From: Glaciihabitans tibetensis
Lineage (GTDB): Bacteria > Actinomycetota > Actinomycetes > Actinomycetales > Microbacteriaceae
Length of the DNA stretch: 64,000 bases
Assembly (NCBI RefSeq): GCF_003003265.1
Contig: NZ_PVTL01000002.1
Coordinates: forward strand, 372,001-436,000
Direction of reading: 5' to 3'
The first letter of the stretch is position 1. Each line of letters opens with the position of its first letter. This document shows, piece after piece, positions 35,095 through 43,876 of this stretch. The position numbers were made by a program, and so were the translations under genes. Below the pieces are notes generated by a model that did no database searches, was not told the DNA's origin, and was given only the letters and a program-made list of their open reading frames with translations.

Positions 35095-36456
35095 GTGATC
35101 AACGGCGCCGTGTCCCTGCCCCTCGACCTCCCGGAACTCAGCTTCACGGCCTCGGGTAATGCGCTGGTGAGGCGCACGGTTCTGCCCAGCGGAGTGCGAG
35201 TCCTGAGCGAGAACGTTCCCGGCGCACGCAGCTCGACCGTCGGCTTCTGGGTCGCCGTGGGATCCCGGGACGAGCTGCCCGACACCTACGGTTCCACACA
35301 CTTCCTCGAGCACCTCCTGTTCAAGGGCACGGCCAGCCGGAGCGCCCTCGATATCGCGGTCAGTTTCGACTCCGTCGGCGGCGAGCACAATGCCATGACG
35401 GCCAAGGAATACACCTGCTACTACGCGAAGGTGCAGGACAGGGACCTCGCGATGGCGGTCGACGTCATCGCGGACATGCTGGCCTCGTCGACATTGGACC
35501 CCGATGAGTTCGAGACCGAGCGCGGCGTGATCCTCGAAGAACTCGCCATGGCCGATGATGATCCAGCGGATGTCACGGGGGAGCGTTTCTTCGAAGCGGT
35601 GCTCGGTGACCACCCGCTCGGTCGGCCCATCGGTGGCAACGCCGAAACAATCGGGGCGGTCACCAGGCAAGCAGTCTGGAACCACTACCGGGCCAACTAT
35701 CGAGCCCAGGATCTCGTCATCACGGTTGCGGGCGCGGTGGACCACGAAGCCCTCGTCGGCTGGGTCCAGGCTGCGCTGGTGCGCGCCGACTGGGACCTCG
35801 ACGTCGCGGCGGAGCCGGTAGCCCGCCGCGCGGCGACGGGAGGGCTGGTGCAGCGCGGGAGCGCGCTGTCGGTGGTGCAGCGTCCCATCGAGCAGGCCAA
35901 CGTCCTGCTCGGTGTTGCCGGCCTCGCCGCGACCGACCCGCGACGCGCGACGCTCACGGTTCTCAACTCGATCCTCGGCGGCGGAATGTCGAGCCGATTG
36001 TTCCAGGAGATTCGGGAGAAACGTGGTCTCGCCTACTCCGTGTACTCCTTCAGTCCGAGTTATTCCGACGCTGGCCTCTTCGGCATCTACGCGGGATGCT
36101 CGCCGAGCAAGGCGGGTCAGGTCGCCGATCTGATGCACCGGGAGTTCCGGCGCATCGGAACGGATGGTGTGACCAGCGAAGAGATGCAGCGGGCCGCTGG
36201 CCAGCTGAGCGGGACATCCGCCCTCGCCCTGGAAGACTCAGACACCCGCATGTCCCGGCTCGGCAGAAGCGAGATCACCCTCGGTGAATTTGCCGACCTG
36301 GATGAGTCGCTTCGGCGCATCGCCCGCGTCACCCCGGAAGACGTGCGCGAACTGGCGGAGGAGCTGTTCAGTCGCCCGCTGTCCATCGCCGCGGTGGGCA
36401 CGATCGACGAAGACGCTTTTACGGGGTTGGCAGAGTCGCCCACCCTCGCTCGTTAG
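35095..36456 (+). CDS. M16-family zinc peptidase (pitrilysin / PepR type)
   Basis: 453 aa. Zinc motif HFLEH (H69, E72, H73) with the glutamate in ETERGVILEEL as third ligand candidate. C-terminal half includes the LFQEIREKRGLAYSVYSF block and the Arg/Tyr pair of M16B substrate binding. M16B proteins form two-domain or heterodimeric peptidases degrading small peptides; the exact role is unknown. In actinobacteria this gene regularly lies between pnp and dapB, as here. GTG start set by the leaderless -10. Confidence 0.93.
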   Translation: MINGAVSLPLDLPELSFTASGNALVRRTVLPSGVRVLSENVPGARSSTVGFWVAVGSRDELPDTYGSTHFLEHLLFKGTASRSALDIAVSFDSVGGEHNAMTAKEYTCYYAKVQDRDLAMAVDVIADMLASSTLDPDEFETERGVILEELAMADDDPADVTGERFFEAVLGDHPLGRPIGGNAETIGAVTRQAVWNHYRANYRAQDLVITVAGAVDHEALVGWVQAALVRADWDLDVAAEPVARRAATGGLVQRGSALSVVQRPIEQANVLLGVAGLAATDPRRATLTVLNSILGGGMSSRLFQEIREKRGLAYSVYSFSPSYSDAGLFGIYAGCSPSKAGQVADLMHREFRRIGTDGVTSEEMQRAAGQLSGTSALALEDSDTRMSRLGRSEITLGEFADLDESLRRIARVTPEDVRELAEELFSRPLSIAAVGTIDEDAFTGLAESPTLAR

Positions 36457-36482
36457 ACAAGTCAAGAATTGCAGGTACGTCC

Positions 36483-37085
36483 ATGAGCCACTTCCTCTAC
36501 CTCGTGCGCCACGGCGAGCAGCAGGACGCCGAGTACGGCCTTCCCGATGGCCCGCTCTCTGAGCGTGGAAAGCGGCAGGCACGGGCCATTGCCGAGCGCC
36601 TGGGTGGGATCCCGTTCACGGGAGCGTGGCACTCGCCGCTCACCCGGGCGTCGGAGACCGCCAGGATCATGACGGAGCGGATGCCGGCGCTCGAGTCTCA
36701 CCCGAGCACGCTCCTGATCGACTGCATCCCGAGCGGGCCGACCCCGGATATGCCTCACGCGTTCGTGCCCTTCTTCGGATCGGTCACGCCCGAGCAGATC
36801 GAGGCGGGCGAGGCGCAGATGACGGATGCCGCGAACGAGTGGTTTGTGCCCTCGCGGGAAGACCGTCACGACCTCCTGATAACGCACAACTTTGTAATTG
36901 CGTGGTTTGTGCGTGAAACCTTTGGCGCGGCTGCCTGGCGGTGGATGGGTGTGAACCAGGCGAACTGTGGGCTGACCATCATCCGGGTGCGCTCATCAAA
37001 GCCGTCGGTGCTGATCACGCACAACGACCTCGGCCATCTCCCCGCTGAGCTGCGCACGGGCCTCCCGGTCAACCAGCCCTACTAG
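36483..37085 (+). CDS. Histidine phosphatase (phosphoglycerate mutase-like) family protein
   Basis: 200 aa. RHG motif LVRHGEQ (H10), the second Arg block SPLTRASETARIM and a late histidine in LLITHNFVIAWFVRE. A phosphatase or mutase acting on an unknown phospho-compound. ATG 36483; no clear ribosome site, 26 bp after the M16 gene, so likely co-transcribed. Confidence 0.9.
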   Translation: MSHFLYLVRHGEQQDAEYGLPDGPLSERGKRQARAIAERLGGIPFTGAWHSPLTRASETARIMTERMPALESHPSTLLIDCIPSGPTPDMPHAFVPFFGSVTPEQIEAGEAQMTDAANEWFVPSREDRHDLLITHNFVIAWFVRETFGAAAWRWMGVNQANCGLTIIRVRSSKPSVLITHNDLGHLPAELRTGLPVNQPY

Positions 37086-37114
37086 GCACCGCACCATCAA
37101 CACGAACCTGGTGT

Positions 37115-37615
37115 TCAGCCGAGCAGCTTGCCGAGCCAGGTGGTCGCGTTGGGGTTGCTGTTGTATGGCTCGATCTCGGTGAATCCGCTCGAGCGGTACA
37201 GGCCGCCGGCGGCTTCCAGGCTCGCATTGGTGTCGAGGACGAGCTCGGTCGCTCCTAATGCGCGGGCGCTGCGTTCGAGTTCCGCGAGCAGGGCCCGCCC
37301 GAGCCCCAGGCCGCGGGTGTGCGGTTGCAGCCACAGGTGCTTCACTTCGTAACGCACCCGTGCGCCTGCGGCATTGGCCGGGTCGTCGAGCTTGCGGATC
37401 CCGCCGCAGCCGACGTCCGATGCGTCTCCCGCGAGATCCTCTCCCTCGACCACGAGGAAAACACCGCGGGGCGGCACAAACTCGCGCGCGTCGGGCAACG
37501 TCGTCTTATAGGTGCCCTGATCGCCCGGGAACGACAGCGTGCGAGCGGAGAAGTACTCGGCCAGGAGCGCCTGCGCCGAATCGTCCAGAACCGAGACCTC
37601 ACGAAAACTCACCAT
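37115..37615 (-). CDS. GNAT-family N-acetyltransferase
   Basis: 166 aa. Acetyl-CoA-binding motif LWLQPHTRGLGLGRALLAELERSARALGATELVLDTNASLEAAGGLYRSSGF, typical GNAT motifs A and B. Acceptor unknown. ATG 37615 is 6 nt from TAGGCT (37622-37627). Divergent from dapB, convergent with the phosphatase gene. Confidence 0.92.
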   Translation of the reverse strand: MVSFREVSVLDDSAQALLAEYFSARTLSFPGDQGTYKTTLPDAREFVPPRGVFLVVEGEDLAGDASDVGCGGIRKLDDPANAAGARVRYEVKHLWLQPHTRGLGLGRALLAELERSARALGATELVLDTNASLEAAGGLYRSSGFTEIEPYNSNPNATTWLGKLLG

Positions 37616-37621
37616 GGTTCC

Positions 37622-37627
37622 AGCCTA
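37622..37627 (-). promoter_or_regulatory. Candidate leaderless -10 (TAGGCT) for the GNAT gene
   Basis: TAGGCT on the minus strand, 6 nt before ATG 37615, back to back with the dapB -10 inside a 56-bp gap. Confidence 0.55.
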
Positions 37628-37659
37628 CGGCGGCGCCGACGCGGGCCGGCAAGCCTTGG

Positions 37660-37665
37660 TAGATT
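37660..37665 (+). promoter_or_regulatory. Candidate leaderless -10 (TAGATT) for dapB
   Basis: TAGATT, 6 nt before ATG 37672. Confidence 0.55.
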
Positions 37666-37671
37666 GAGCGG

Positions 37672-38415
37672 ATGACAACAAAGGTCGCGGTGGTCGGCGC
37701 TACCGGCACAATGGGCAGGCTCGCTTCACAGATCATCGATGCGGCCGATGACCTCGAACTCGTGGCACAGATTGGCTCCAAGGGCGAGCTGTCGCAAATG
37801 CTGGGGGCGGATGTCGCGCTCGATGTCACTCTGCCTGCGGTGAGTCCGGGCGTGGTGGAGTACGCGCTGTCGCAGGGGATCAACGTTGTGGTCGGCACCT
37901 CGGGATGGTCCAACCAACGGATCACCACGCTTGAGCGTTCCATCCGCGACAATCCCGACGCCGGGGTTCTCATCATTCCCAATTTCTCCATGGGCTCCGT
38001 TCTGGCAACCTCATTCGCCGCGTTGGCGGCCCGGTTCTTTGACTCGATCGAGATCATCGAAGCGCACCACCTCGGAAAGTCGGATTCCCCCTCCGGGACG
38101 GCAGTGCGCACCGCGGAACTCATCGGTGTGGCGCGCGCCGAGCTCGGCCCGGTGATCGCACCCCACGCCGACCAGCGAGCGCGCGGTCAGCAGGTGTCGA
38201 GTGTGCCAATCCACAGCCTGCGCATGCAGGGCGTGGTCGCCAAGCAGGATGTCATCTTCGGCGGCACCGGTGAGGTGCTCACGATCAGCCACGACACCCT
38301 CGCACCGAGCGCCTATGAGTCGGGGATCCTGCTGGCGCTGCGCGCGGCGCGGGATGCTCGCGGTGTTGTTGTGGGCCTCGACAAGCTGCTCGACCTGGGG
38401 AGCCACGCGGAATGA
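37672..38415 (+). CDS. dapB: 4-hydroxy-tetrahydrodipicolinate reductase
   Basis: 247 aa. NAD(P)H-dependent second step from aspartate semialdehyde and pyruvate to lysine and meso-DAP. Cofactor loop GATGTMGR (residues 9-16), catalytic/substrate block EAHHLGKSDSPSGTA and FGGTGEVLTISHD. Length usual. Overlaps the next gene by 4 bp (ATGA), so that membrane protein is translationally coupled. dapA and dapF lie 3 and 19 kb away on the same strand. Confidence 0.96.
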   Translation: MTTKVAVVGATGTMGRLASQIIDAADDLELVAQIGSKGELSQMLGADVALDVTLPAVSPGVVEYALSQGINVVVGTSGWSNQRITTLERSIRDNPDAGVLIIPNFSMGSVLATSFAALAARFFDSIEIIEAHHLGKSDSPSGTAVRTAELIGVARAELGPVIAPHADQRARGQQVSSVPIHSLRMQGVVAKQDVIFGGTGEVLTISHDTLAPSAYESGILLALRAARDARGVVVGLDKLLDLGSHAE

Positions 38416-38873
38416 AAAACCGTGTCGCCGCCATCACGATGGCGGCACTGCTGCTGCTGTACCTGGTGCTGGTGATGCGCTACGCGTTCGTGCTCATCAC
38501 GACCGATGTTCCGGCGGCCCGCGCGATGGGGTTTGCCCTCGCGGTGCTTCCGGTCGTGGGATTCTGGGCGCTCTACGCTGAAATCGCGTTTGTTTTGCGG
38601 GGGGAGAGCATGGTCAGGGCCCTGGCCGCGCTCGGTGAGCTACCGGTCGACGACCTTCCCCGGCTGCCCAGCGGGCGAATCGATCCGAAGGAAGCCGACA
38701 AGCAGTTTCCGGCGTTCCAGGCGGAAGTCGAGGCCGCGCCAGCGGACTGGAAGGCCTGGACCCGCCTCGGCCTCGCCTACGACGCCAGTGGCGACCGCAA
38801 ACGGGCACGCTGGGCGACGCGTCAGGCGATCAGGCTGAGGCGGGGCAAACCGTTGTCTCCCCGCTCGGCCTGA
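38412..38873 (+). CDS. Unknown membrane protein with TPR-like end (153 aa)
   Basis: Two membrane helices at about 6-32 and 36-62 (AAITMAALLLLYLVLVMRYAFVLI; MGFALAVLPVVGFWALYAEIAFVL), then a cytoplasmic end with a single TPR-like helix pair (DWKAWTRLGLAYDASGDRKRARWATRQAIRL). No named family. Coupled to dapB by ATGA overlap, a conserved-looking arrangement, but no functional link can be shown. Confidence 0.8.
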   Translation: MKNRVAAITMAALLLLYLVLVMRYAFVLITTDVPAARAMGFALAVLPVVGFWALYAEIAFVLRGESMVRALAALGELPVDDLPRLPSGRIDPKEADKQFPAFQAEVEAAPADWKAWTRLGLAYDASGDRKRARWATRQAIRLRRGKPLSPRSA

Positions 38874-38879
38874 CCGCGA

Positions 38880-39824
38880 TCAGCGTTTGGCGAGCATCTC
38901 GTCGATTGCGGATTCCACCGTCGTGTGACGGAACCGGAAACCATCTGCGAGCAGACGCTCGGGCAGGGCCTTCTGGCTTGCCAGCAGCAGGTCCAGTCCG
39001 GCGGAGCCGAGGGCGGTGGTGATGACTTTCTCCGGCACGGCCAGCACGTGCGGCCGGTGCATCGCGTGAGCGAGGTACCGCGTGATCCGGTCGGCCGTGA
39101 CGGGCGTGGGTCCGACGAGGTTCACTGCACCGCTGAGTGAGCTGGTGAGCAGGTGACGGATGGCGGCCGCCTCGTCGTACAGGCTGATCCAGGGCCAGTG
39201 CTGTCCGCCGCCGCCCATGCGGGCTCCCAACCCGAACCGGGTGAGGGGGAGCAGGGGAGTGAAGGCACCGCCGCGCCCCACCACCAGCCCGGTGCGGAAG
39301 GTGACCACCCGGGTGGACTCGGGAGCGACGTGAGCCGCCTCCTCCCACGCCTCCACCACGTCGGCGAGGAAGCCATCGCCCTTGGACGATTCCTCGGTCA
39401 GGCGCACACCCGGGCGATCGCCGTAGTAACCGACCGCAGAGCCGTTCAGAAAAATCCTGGGCGGCGTGGACGCCTGCGCCATCGCCTCGGTCAGCGTCTT
39501 GGTGGCGTCCACCCGGGACGCGAGAATCTCTTCCCGATACTTCTTTGTCCACGGCAGACGCCCGGTGGGGGCGCCGGAGAGGTTGATGACCGCGTCGACG
39601 GACTCCATCAGGGACGGATCCACCATGTGCGAGGACGGGGCCCAGTTGAACTCCGCGTCGGACCGGGGCGAGGCGCGAACCAGTTTCAGGACGGTGTGGC
39701 CGTCGTTCTCCAGCTGCCGAACGAGCTCGGTCCCGATGAAACCGGACGCGCCCGAAACCAGTACCCGCAGCGGAGGGTGCACCGTGAGCGGCAGGGGCTC
39801 GGCCGGGCGCGTTGATTCAGTCAC
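38880..39824 (-). CDS. TIGR01777-type NAD(P)-dependent epimerase/oxidoreductase (YfcH-like)
   Basis: 314 aa extended SDR. Rossmann motif VLVSGASGFIGTELVRQLENDGHTV, AVINLSGAPTG, RVDATKTL, the active-site region FLNGSAVGYYGDRP and a C-terminal DUF1731-like end (VPEKVITTALGSAGLDLLLASQKALPERLLADGFRFRH). Substrate unknown. GTG start shares one base with the stop of the OsmC gene upstream, so the two form an operon. Confidence 0.92.
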   Translation of the reverse strand: MTESTRPAEPLPLTVHPPLRVLVSGASGFIGTELVRQLENDGHTVLKLVRASPRSDAEFNWAPSSHMVDPSLMESVDAVINLSGAPTGRLPWTKKYREEILASRVDATKTLTEAMAQASTPPRIFLNGSAVGYYGDRPGVRLTEESSKGDGFLADVVEAWEEAAHVAPESTRVVTFRTGLVVGRGGAFTPLLPLTRFGLGARMGGGGQHWPWISLYDEAAAIRHLLTSSLSGAVNLVGPTPVTADRITRYLAHAMHRPHVLAVPEKVITTALGSAGLDLLLASQKALPERLLADGFRFRHTTVESAIDEMLAKR

Positions 39825-40249
39825 TACGCGAGACTGGCTTCCAGGGTGATCGGAATGCCGGCGAGAGCCTGCGAGACGGGGCAGTTCGCCTTGGCCTCCT
39901 CAGCCAGCTTCTCGAAGTCCTCCTCGCTGATTCCGGGCACCTTCGCGCTGACCAGCAGGTGGCTGCCCTTGATCCCCTCACCGGGGACGAAGGTCACGGC
40001 CGAGGTGACCTGGAGGCTTTCCGGGGGAGTGCCGAAGCCTGCCAGCGCCATGGCAAACGCCATCGAGTAGCAGGCCGAGTGCGCTGCCCCAAGTAGCTCT
40101 TCCGGGTTGGTCTTGCCCACTTCACCCTCGGCGCGAGCCTGCCACGAGACCGGGAATTCTGCCGCGTCGGACGAGTCGAGCGAGGTGGTCCCTGATCCGC
40201 TGGTGAGATCGCCGAACCACAGTGTTGTTGCTTCGCTGGTCAATGCCAT
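39824..40249 (-). CDS. OsmC-family peroxiredoxin
   Basis: 141 aa. Reduces organic hydroperoxides through two cysteines: the first in AAHSACYSMAFA, the second in AKANCPVSQALAG. Length and pattern fit the OsmC (not Ohr) branch. ATG 40249 has AGGAGG about 7 nt upstream. First gene of a two-gene unit with the SDR. Confidence 0.93.
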   Translation of the reverse strand: MALTSEATTLWFGDLTSGSGTTSLDSSDAAEFPVSWQARAEGEVGKTNPEELLGAAHSACYSMAFAMALAGFGTPPESLQVTSAVTFVPGEGIKGSHLLVSAKVPGISEEDFEKLAEEAKANCPVSQALAGIPITLEASLA

Positions 40250-40373
40250 GAAATCCTCCTTAGGAAGTCACCAGCCTATTCCGGCGAGCCTGAGAGCGGG
40301 GCGCGACGCTCGGAACCCGACATCCCCCTGTCCCCATCCGGCGTGGACAACGGCAGAGGTCAGTGGACTCCAC

Positions 40374-40379
40374 TATCGT
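40374..40379 (+). promoter_or_regulatory. Candidate leaderless -10 (TATCGT) for thyX
   Basis: TATCGT, 7 nt before GTG 40387; favours this over GTG 40363 and GTG 40378. Confidence 0.45.
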
Positions 40380-40386
40380 GAAGACC

Positions 40387-41115
40387 GTGCCAGAAGAGAT
40401 CCAGTTTCGTTCAGATGTAACCGTTGAGCTTGTGCGCGCAAATGCGTCGGATTCCGATGTTCTGTTTGCCGCCCGTGTTTCCACCCAGGGTGAGAAGACC
40501 CTCGAGGGCGCACAGGACGCCAACGTGGATGCCGAACGGGGCAAGGGGCTGATCAACTATCTGATGCGCGACCGCCACGGCTCGCCGTTCGAGCACAACT
40601 CGATGACCTTCTACGTGCAGGCACCGATTTTCGTGTTTCGTGAGTTCATGCGTCACCGCATCGCGTCCTACAACGAAGAAAGCGGGCGCTATCGCGAGCT
40701 GAACCCGACATTTTATGTTCCGGCACCCGAGCGCAATCTCCTGCAGGTGGGCAAGGCAGGCGCCTACGACTTCCTGCCCGGCACCCCCGAGCAGTTCGAG
40801 TTGGTCTCTGGGGAGGTTCGCCGTACCTCCACAGAGGCATACTCCTCATATCAGCGGATGCTGGACGCCGGTGTCGCCCGTGAGGTCGCACGTATCGTGC
40901 TGCCCCTGAACATCTTCTCGTCGATGTACGTGACGATGAACGCGAGGGCGCTGATGAACTTCCTGAGCCTGCGCACCAAGCGCGAGGGCAGCCACTTTCC
41001 GTCCTTCCCGCAGCGCGAGATCGAAATGGTCGCGGAGAAGATGGAAGCGCACTTTGCCGAGTTGATGCCGTACACCTACGAGGCATTCGGCAAAAACGGC
41101 CGCGTCGCGCCCTAA
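40387..41115 (+). CDS. thyX: FAD-dependent thymidylate synthase ThyX
   Basis: 242 aa from GTG 40387. Makes dTMP from dUMP with methylene-THF and FAD/NADPH. The ThyX signature RHRIASYNEESGRY is complete at residues 89-102, and GSPFEHNSMTFYVQAP and FLSLRTKREGSHFPSFPQREI are typical. No thyA was seen in the window. Start uncertain by up to 8 codons. Lies upstream of dapA, as in other actinobacteria. Confidence 0.95.
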   Translation: MPEEIQFRSDVTVELVRANASDSDVLFAARVSTQGEKTLEGAQDANVDAERGKGLINYLMRDRHGSPFEHNSMTFYVQAPIFVFREFMRHRIASYNEESGRYRELNPTFYVPAPERNLLQVGKAGAYDFLPGTPEQFELVSGEVRRTSTEAYSSYQRMLDAGVAREVARIVLPLNIFSSMYVTMNARALMNFLSLRTKREGSHFPSFPQREIEMVAEKMEAHFAELMPYTYEAFGKNGRVAP

Positions 41116-41119
41116 GCGG

Positions 41120-41125
41120 TAATCT
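41120..41125 (+). promoter_or_regulatory. Candidate leaderless -10 (TAATCT) for dapA
   Basis: TAATCT, 7 nt before GTG 41133, just after the thyX stop. Confidence 0.55.
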
Positions 41126-41132
41126 GTAAAAC

Positions 41133-42110
41133 GTGTCTACGCCCCAAAATCCCTTCGGCCAGGTTCTCGTTGCTCTTGTGACGCCGTTTACGGCGGACGG
41201 CGAGGTGAGCTGGTCCGATGTGGAGAAGCACATCGACGACGTCATCACGGCCGGTGCCGATGGCATCGTGGTCACCGGCACGACGGGCGAGACCAGCACG
41301 CTCACCGACCCGGAGAAAATCCGGTTGGTTGAAGTCGGCAAGGCCGTCGCGGGCAACCGCGCCAAGATCATCACCGGCGGTGGCTCGAACGAGACCGCCC
41401 ACGCGATCGAACTGGCGAAAAAGAGCGAGGCCGCCGGCGCGGACGGCAACATGATCGTCACGCCGTACTACAACAAGCCGACCCAGGCCGGCGTGCTCAC
41501 CCACTTCCGCATGATCGCCGACGCCACCGACCTGCCGGTGATTCTCTACGACATCCCGGGCCGCACCGGCATCCCGATCAAGTACGAGACGATCCTGCGT
41601 GCGTCCAAGCACCCCAACATCCTGGCGGTCAAGGACGCGAAGGGCGATCTCAGCGAGGTCAGCCGGGTCCTGAACCAGACCGACCTGATCTACTTCAGCG
41701 GCGATGACGCGAACGTGCTGCCCAGCCTCGCAATCGGTGTCACCGGCCTCATCGGGGTGACGGCGAACATCGCCGCAACGCCGTACCGCCACATGATCGA
41801 CGCCGTGAACGCCGGCGACCTCCACACCGCGACGGCGGCCCACCGGGCCCTCGAGCCCCTGGTGCGCGCGACGATGACCCACGTTCCCGGAACCGTGGCA
41901 GTCAAGTACATCCTGCACGGGCTCGGTCGCATCAAAAGCCCACGGGTGCGCCTGCCGCTGGTCGGCCCAGAAGAGTGGGAAGCCGCGCAGATCGAAGACG
42001 AGATCGACCTGGTCAAGGACATCGCCGGCGTCAGCTTTGCCAACTTCCGCCCGGATCGCAACGCCGCCGCTGGTGGTGCACTGCCCAAGGTTGCCGGGAC
42101 AACCCGCTAG
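41133..42110 (+). CDS. dapA: 4-hydroxy-tetrahydrodipicolinate synthase
   Basis: 325 aa TIM barrel. Condenses pyruvate and aspartate semialdehyde. Motifs: GTTGETSTLTDPEK, VTPYYNKPTQAG (Tyr), IPGRTGIPI and the Schiff-base lysine in LAVKDAKGDL; ISFSGDD-like YFSGDDANVLP. C-terminus is slightly longer than in E. coli. GTG start. The rnj start follows the stop by 7 bp, so the two are probably one transcript. Confidence 0.96.
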   Translation: MSTPQNPFGQVLVALVTPFTADGEVSWSDVEKHIDDVITAGADGIVVTGTTGETSTLTDPEKIRLVEVGKAVAGNRAKIITGGGSNETAHAIELAKKSEAAGADGNMIVTPYYNKPTQAGVLTHFRMIADATDLPVILYDIPGRTGIPIKYETILRASKHPNILAVKDAKGDLSEVSRVLNQTDLIYFSGDDANVLPSLAIGVTGLIGVTANIAATPYRHMIDAVNAGDLHTATAAHRALEPLVRATMTHVPGTVAVKYILHGLGRIKSPRVRLPLVGPEEWEAAQIEDEIDLVKDIAGVSFANFRPDRNAAAGGALPKVAGTTR

Positions 42111-42117
42111 GAGCCAG

Positions 42118-43794
42118 ATGCCCGTTAAAGTATTCGCACCGTCCCCCCTCAAGCGCGGAACGTTGCGCGTAATCCCCATTGGTGGGCTCGGCGAAATCGG
42201 TCGCAACATGACCTCGTACGAGATCGACGGCAAGATCCTCATTGTCGACTGCGGGGTGCTGTTTCCGGAGGAACATCAGCCGGGAGTTGACCTGATCCTG
42301 CCCGATTTCTCGCCGATCCGGGATCGGCTCGCAGACATCGTCGGAGTGGTGCTCACCCACGGTCATGAGGATCACATCGGTGCTGTGCCCTACCTGTTAC
42401 GCCTGCGTGACGACATCCCCCTCATCGGTTCCACGCTCACGCTCGCCTTCATCGAAGCCAAGCTGAAAGAGCACCGCATCAAGCCGTATACCCTCACGGT
42501 CGCGGAGGGCCAGAGCGAGAAGCTCGGTCCGTTCGATCTCGAGTTCATCGCGGTGAACCACTCGATCCCGGACGCGCTCGCGGTTGCGATCAAGACGGAC
42601 GCGGGCGTTGTTTTGCACACCGGCGATTTCAAGATGGACCAGTTGCCGCTGGATGATCGCATCACCGACCTGCGCGCCTTTGCGCGCCTCGGCGAGGTCG
42701 GCGTCGACCTGTTCCTGCCGGACTCGACCAACGCCGACGTGCCCGGGTTTACGGCCAACGAGCGAGACATTGGGCCCGTTCTGGCCGCCGTGATCGCCAA
42801 GGCCCCGCGCCGGGTGATTGTCGCGAGTTTCTCCAGTCACGTCCATCGTGTGCAGCAGGTGTTGGATGCCGCGGCGGAGAACAATCGCAAGGTAGTACTC
42901 ATGGGCCGCTCGATGGTGCGCAACATGGGCATCGCGGCCGATCTCGGGTACCTCAAGGTGCCCACGGGGGTGCTGATCGACGCCAAGAAAGCCGTCGACC
43001 TTCCGGACGAACGACTGGTGTACATGAGCACGGGCAGCCAGGGCGAGCCCATGGCCGTGCTCGCACGGATGGCGAACCGTGAGCACCAGATCGAGGTGGG
43101 CAAGGGCGACACCGTGATACTCGCGTCGTCGCTCATCCCGGGCAATGAGAACGCCGTCTACCGCGTGATCAACGGGCTGATGAAGCTGGGGGCGAACGTC
43201 GTGCACAAGGGCAACGCCAAGGTGCACGTCTCTGGCCACGCGTCCGGAGGCGAGCTGCTCTACGTGTACAACATCCTCAAACCCAAAAACGTGCTGCCCG
43301 TCCATGGCGAGCAGCGTCACCTCGTTGCGAACGCGAACCTGGCCATCCAGACCGGTGTGCCGGAAGAGAACACCTTCGTCGTCGAGGATGGCACCGTCAT
43401 CGACCTGCACGACGGGTACGCCGCGGTGGTGGGTCAGTTGGACCTCGGATTCGTCTATGTCGACGGCTCAAGTGTCGGAGCGATCACCGATGCGGACCTG
43501 AAAGACCGGCGCATCCTGTCTGAAGAGGGGTTCATCTCGATCTTCGTCGCGATCGATGCCCAGACCGGACAGGTCATCGTGGGCCCGGAGATCCAGGCGC
43601 GGGGATACGCGGAAGACCAGGAGGTGTTCAACACCATTCGCCCGCAAATCATCAAGGCCCTGCAGGATGCCGCGGCGAACGGCACGCGCGACACCCACGG
43701 GTTCGCGCAGGTGATCCGCCGCACCGTGGGGCGCTGGGTGAACACGCAGCACCGCCGTCGACCGATGATCATCCCCGTGGTCATCGAGGCGTAA
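42118..43794 (+). CDS. rnj: Ribonuclease J
   Basis: 558 aa metallo-beta-lactamase/beta-CASP ribonuclease with 5'-exo and endo activity in mRNA decay and rRNA maturation. HGHEDH metal motif at residues 81-86 (LTHGHEDHIGA), beta-CASP blocks including FSSHVHRVQQVLD, STGSQGEPMAVLARMA and HVSGHASGGEL. C-terminal domain ends RRTVGRWVNTQHRRRPMIIPVVIEA. ATG 42118 with GGAG 4-7 nt upstream. Confidence 0.97.
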   Translation: MPVKVFAPSPLKRGTLRVIPIGGLGEIGRNMTSYEIDGKILIVDCGVLFPEEHQPGVDLILPDFSPIRDRLADIVGVVLTHGHEDHIGAVPYLLRLRDDIPLIGSTLTLAFIEAKLKEHRIKPYTLTVAEGQSEKLGPFDLEFIAVNHSIPDALAVAIKTDAGVVLHTGDFKMDQLPLDDRITDLRAFARLGEVGVDLFLPDSTNADVPGFTANERDIGPVLAAVIAKAPRRVIVASFSSHVHRVQQVLDAAAENNRKVVLMGRSMVRNMGIAADLGYLKVPTGVLIDAKKAVDLPDERLVYMSTGSQGEPMAVLARMANREHQIEVGKGDTVILASSLIPGNENAVYRVINGLMKLGANVVHKGNAKVHVSGHASGGELLYVYNILKPKNVLPVHGEQRHLVANANLAIQTGVPEENTFVVEDGTVIDLHDGYAAVVGQLDLGFVYVDGSSVGAITDADLKDRRILSEEGFISIFVAIDAQTGQVIVGPEIQARGYAEDQEVFNTIRPQIIKALQDAAANGTRDTHGFAQVIRRTVGRWVNTQHRRRPMIIPVVIEA

Positions 43795-43798
43795 ACCT

Positions 43799-43815
43799 CA
43801 TCCTCTCGGAGGATG
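43799..43815 (+). terminator. Hairpin after rnj
   Basis: CATCCTC-TCG-GAGGATG, 7 bp with a 3-nt loop, no T-tract; a weak terminator or mRNA-end stabiliser. Confidence 0.5.
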
Positions 43816-43876
43816 CCGCAGGACGCGGTTCACCTCTAAGCTTCCCTCAGGTATTGCTGGTGATCTGGGGGAAACT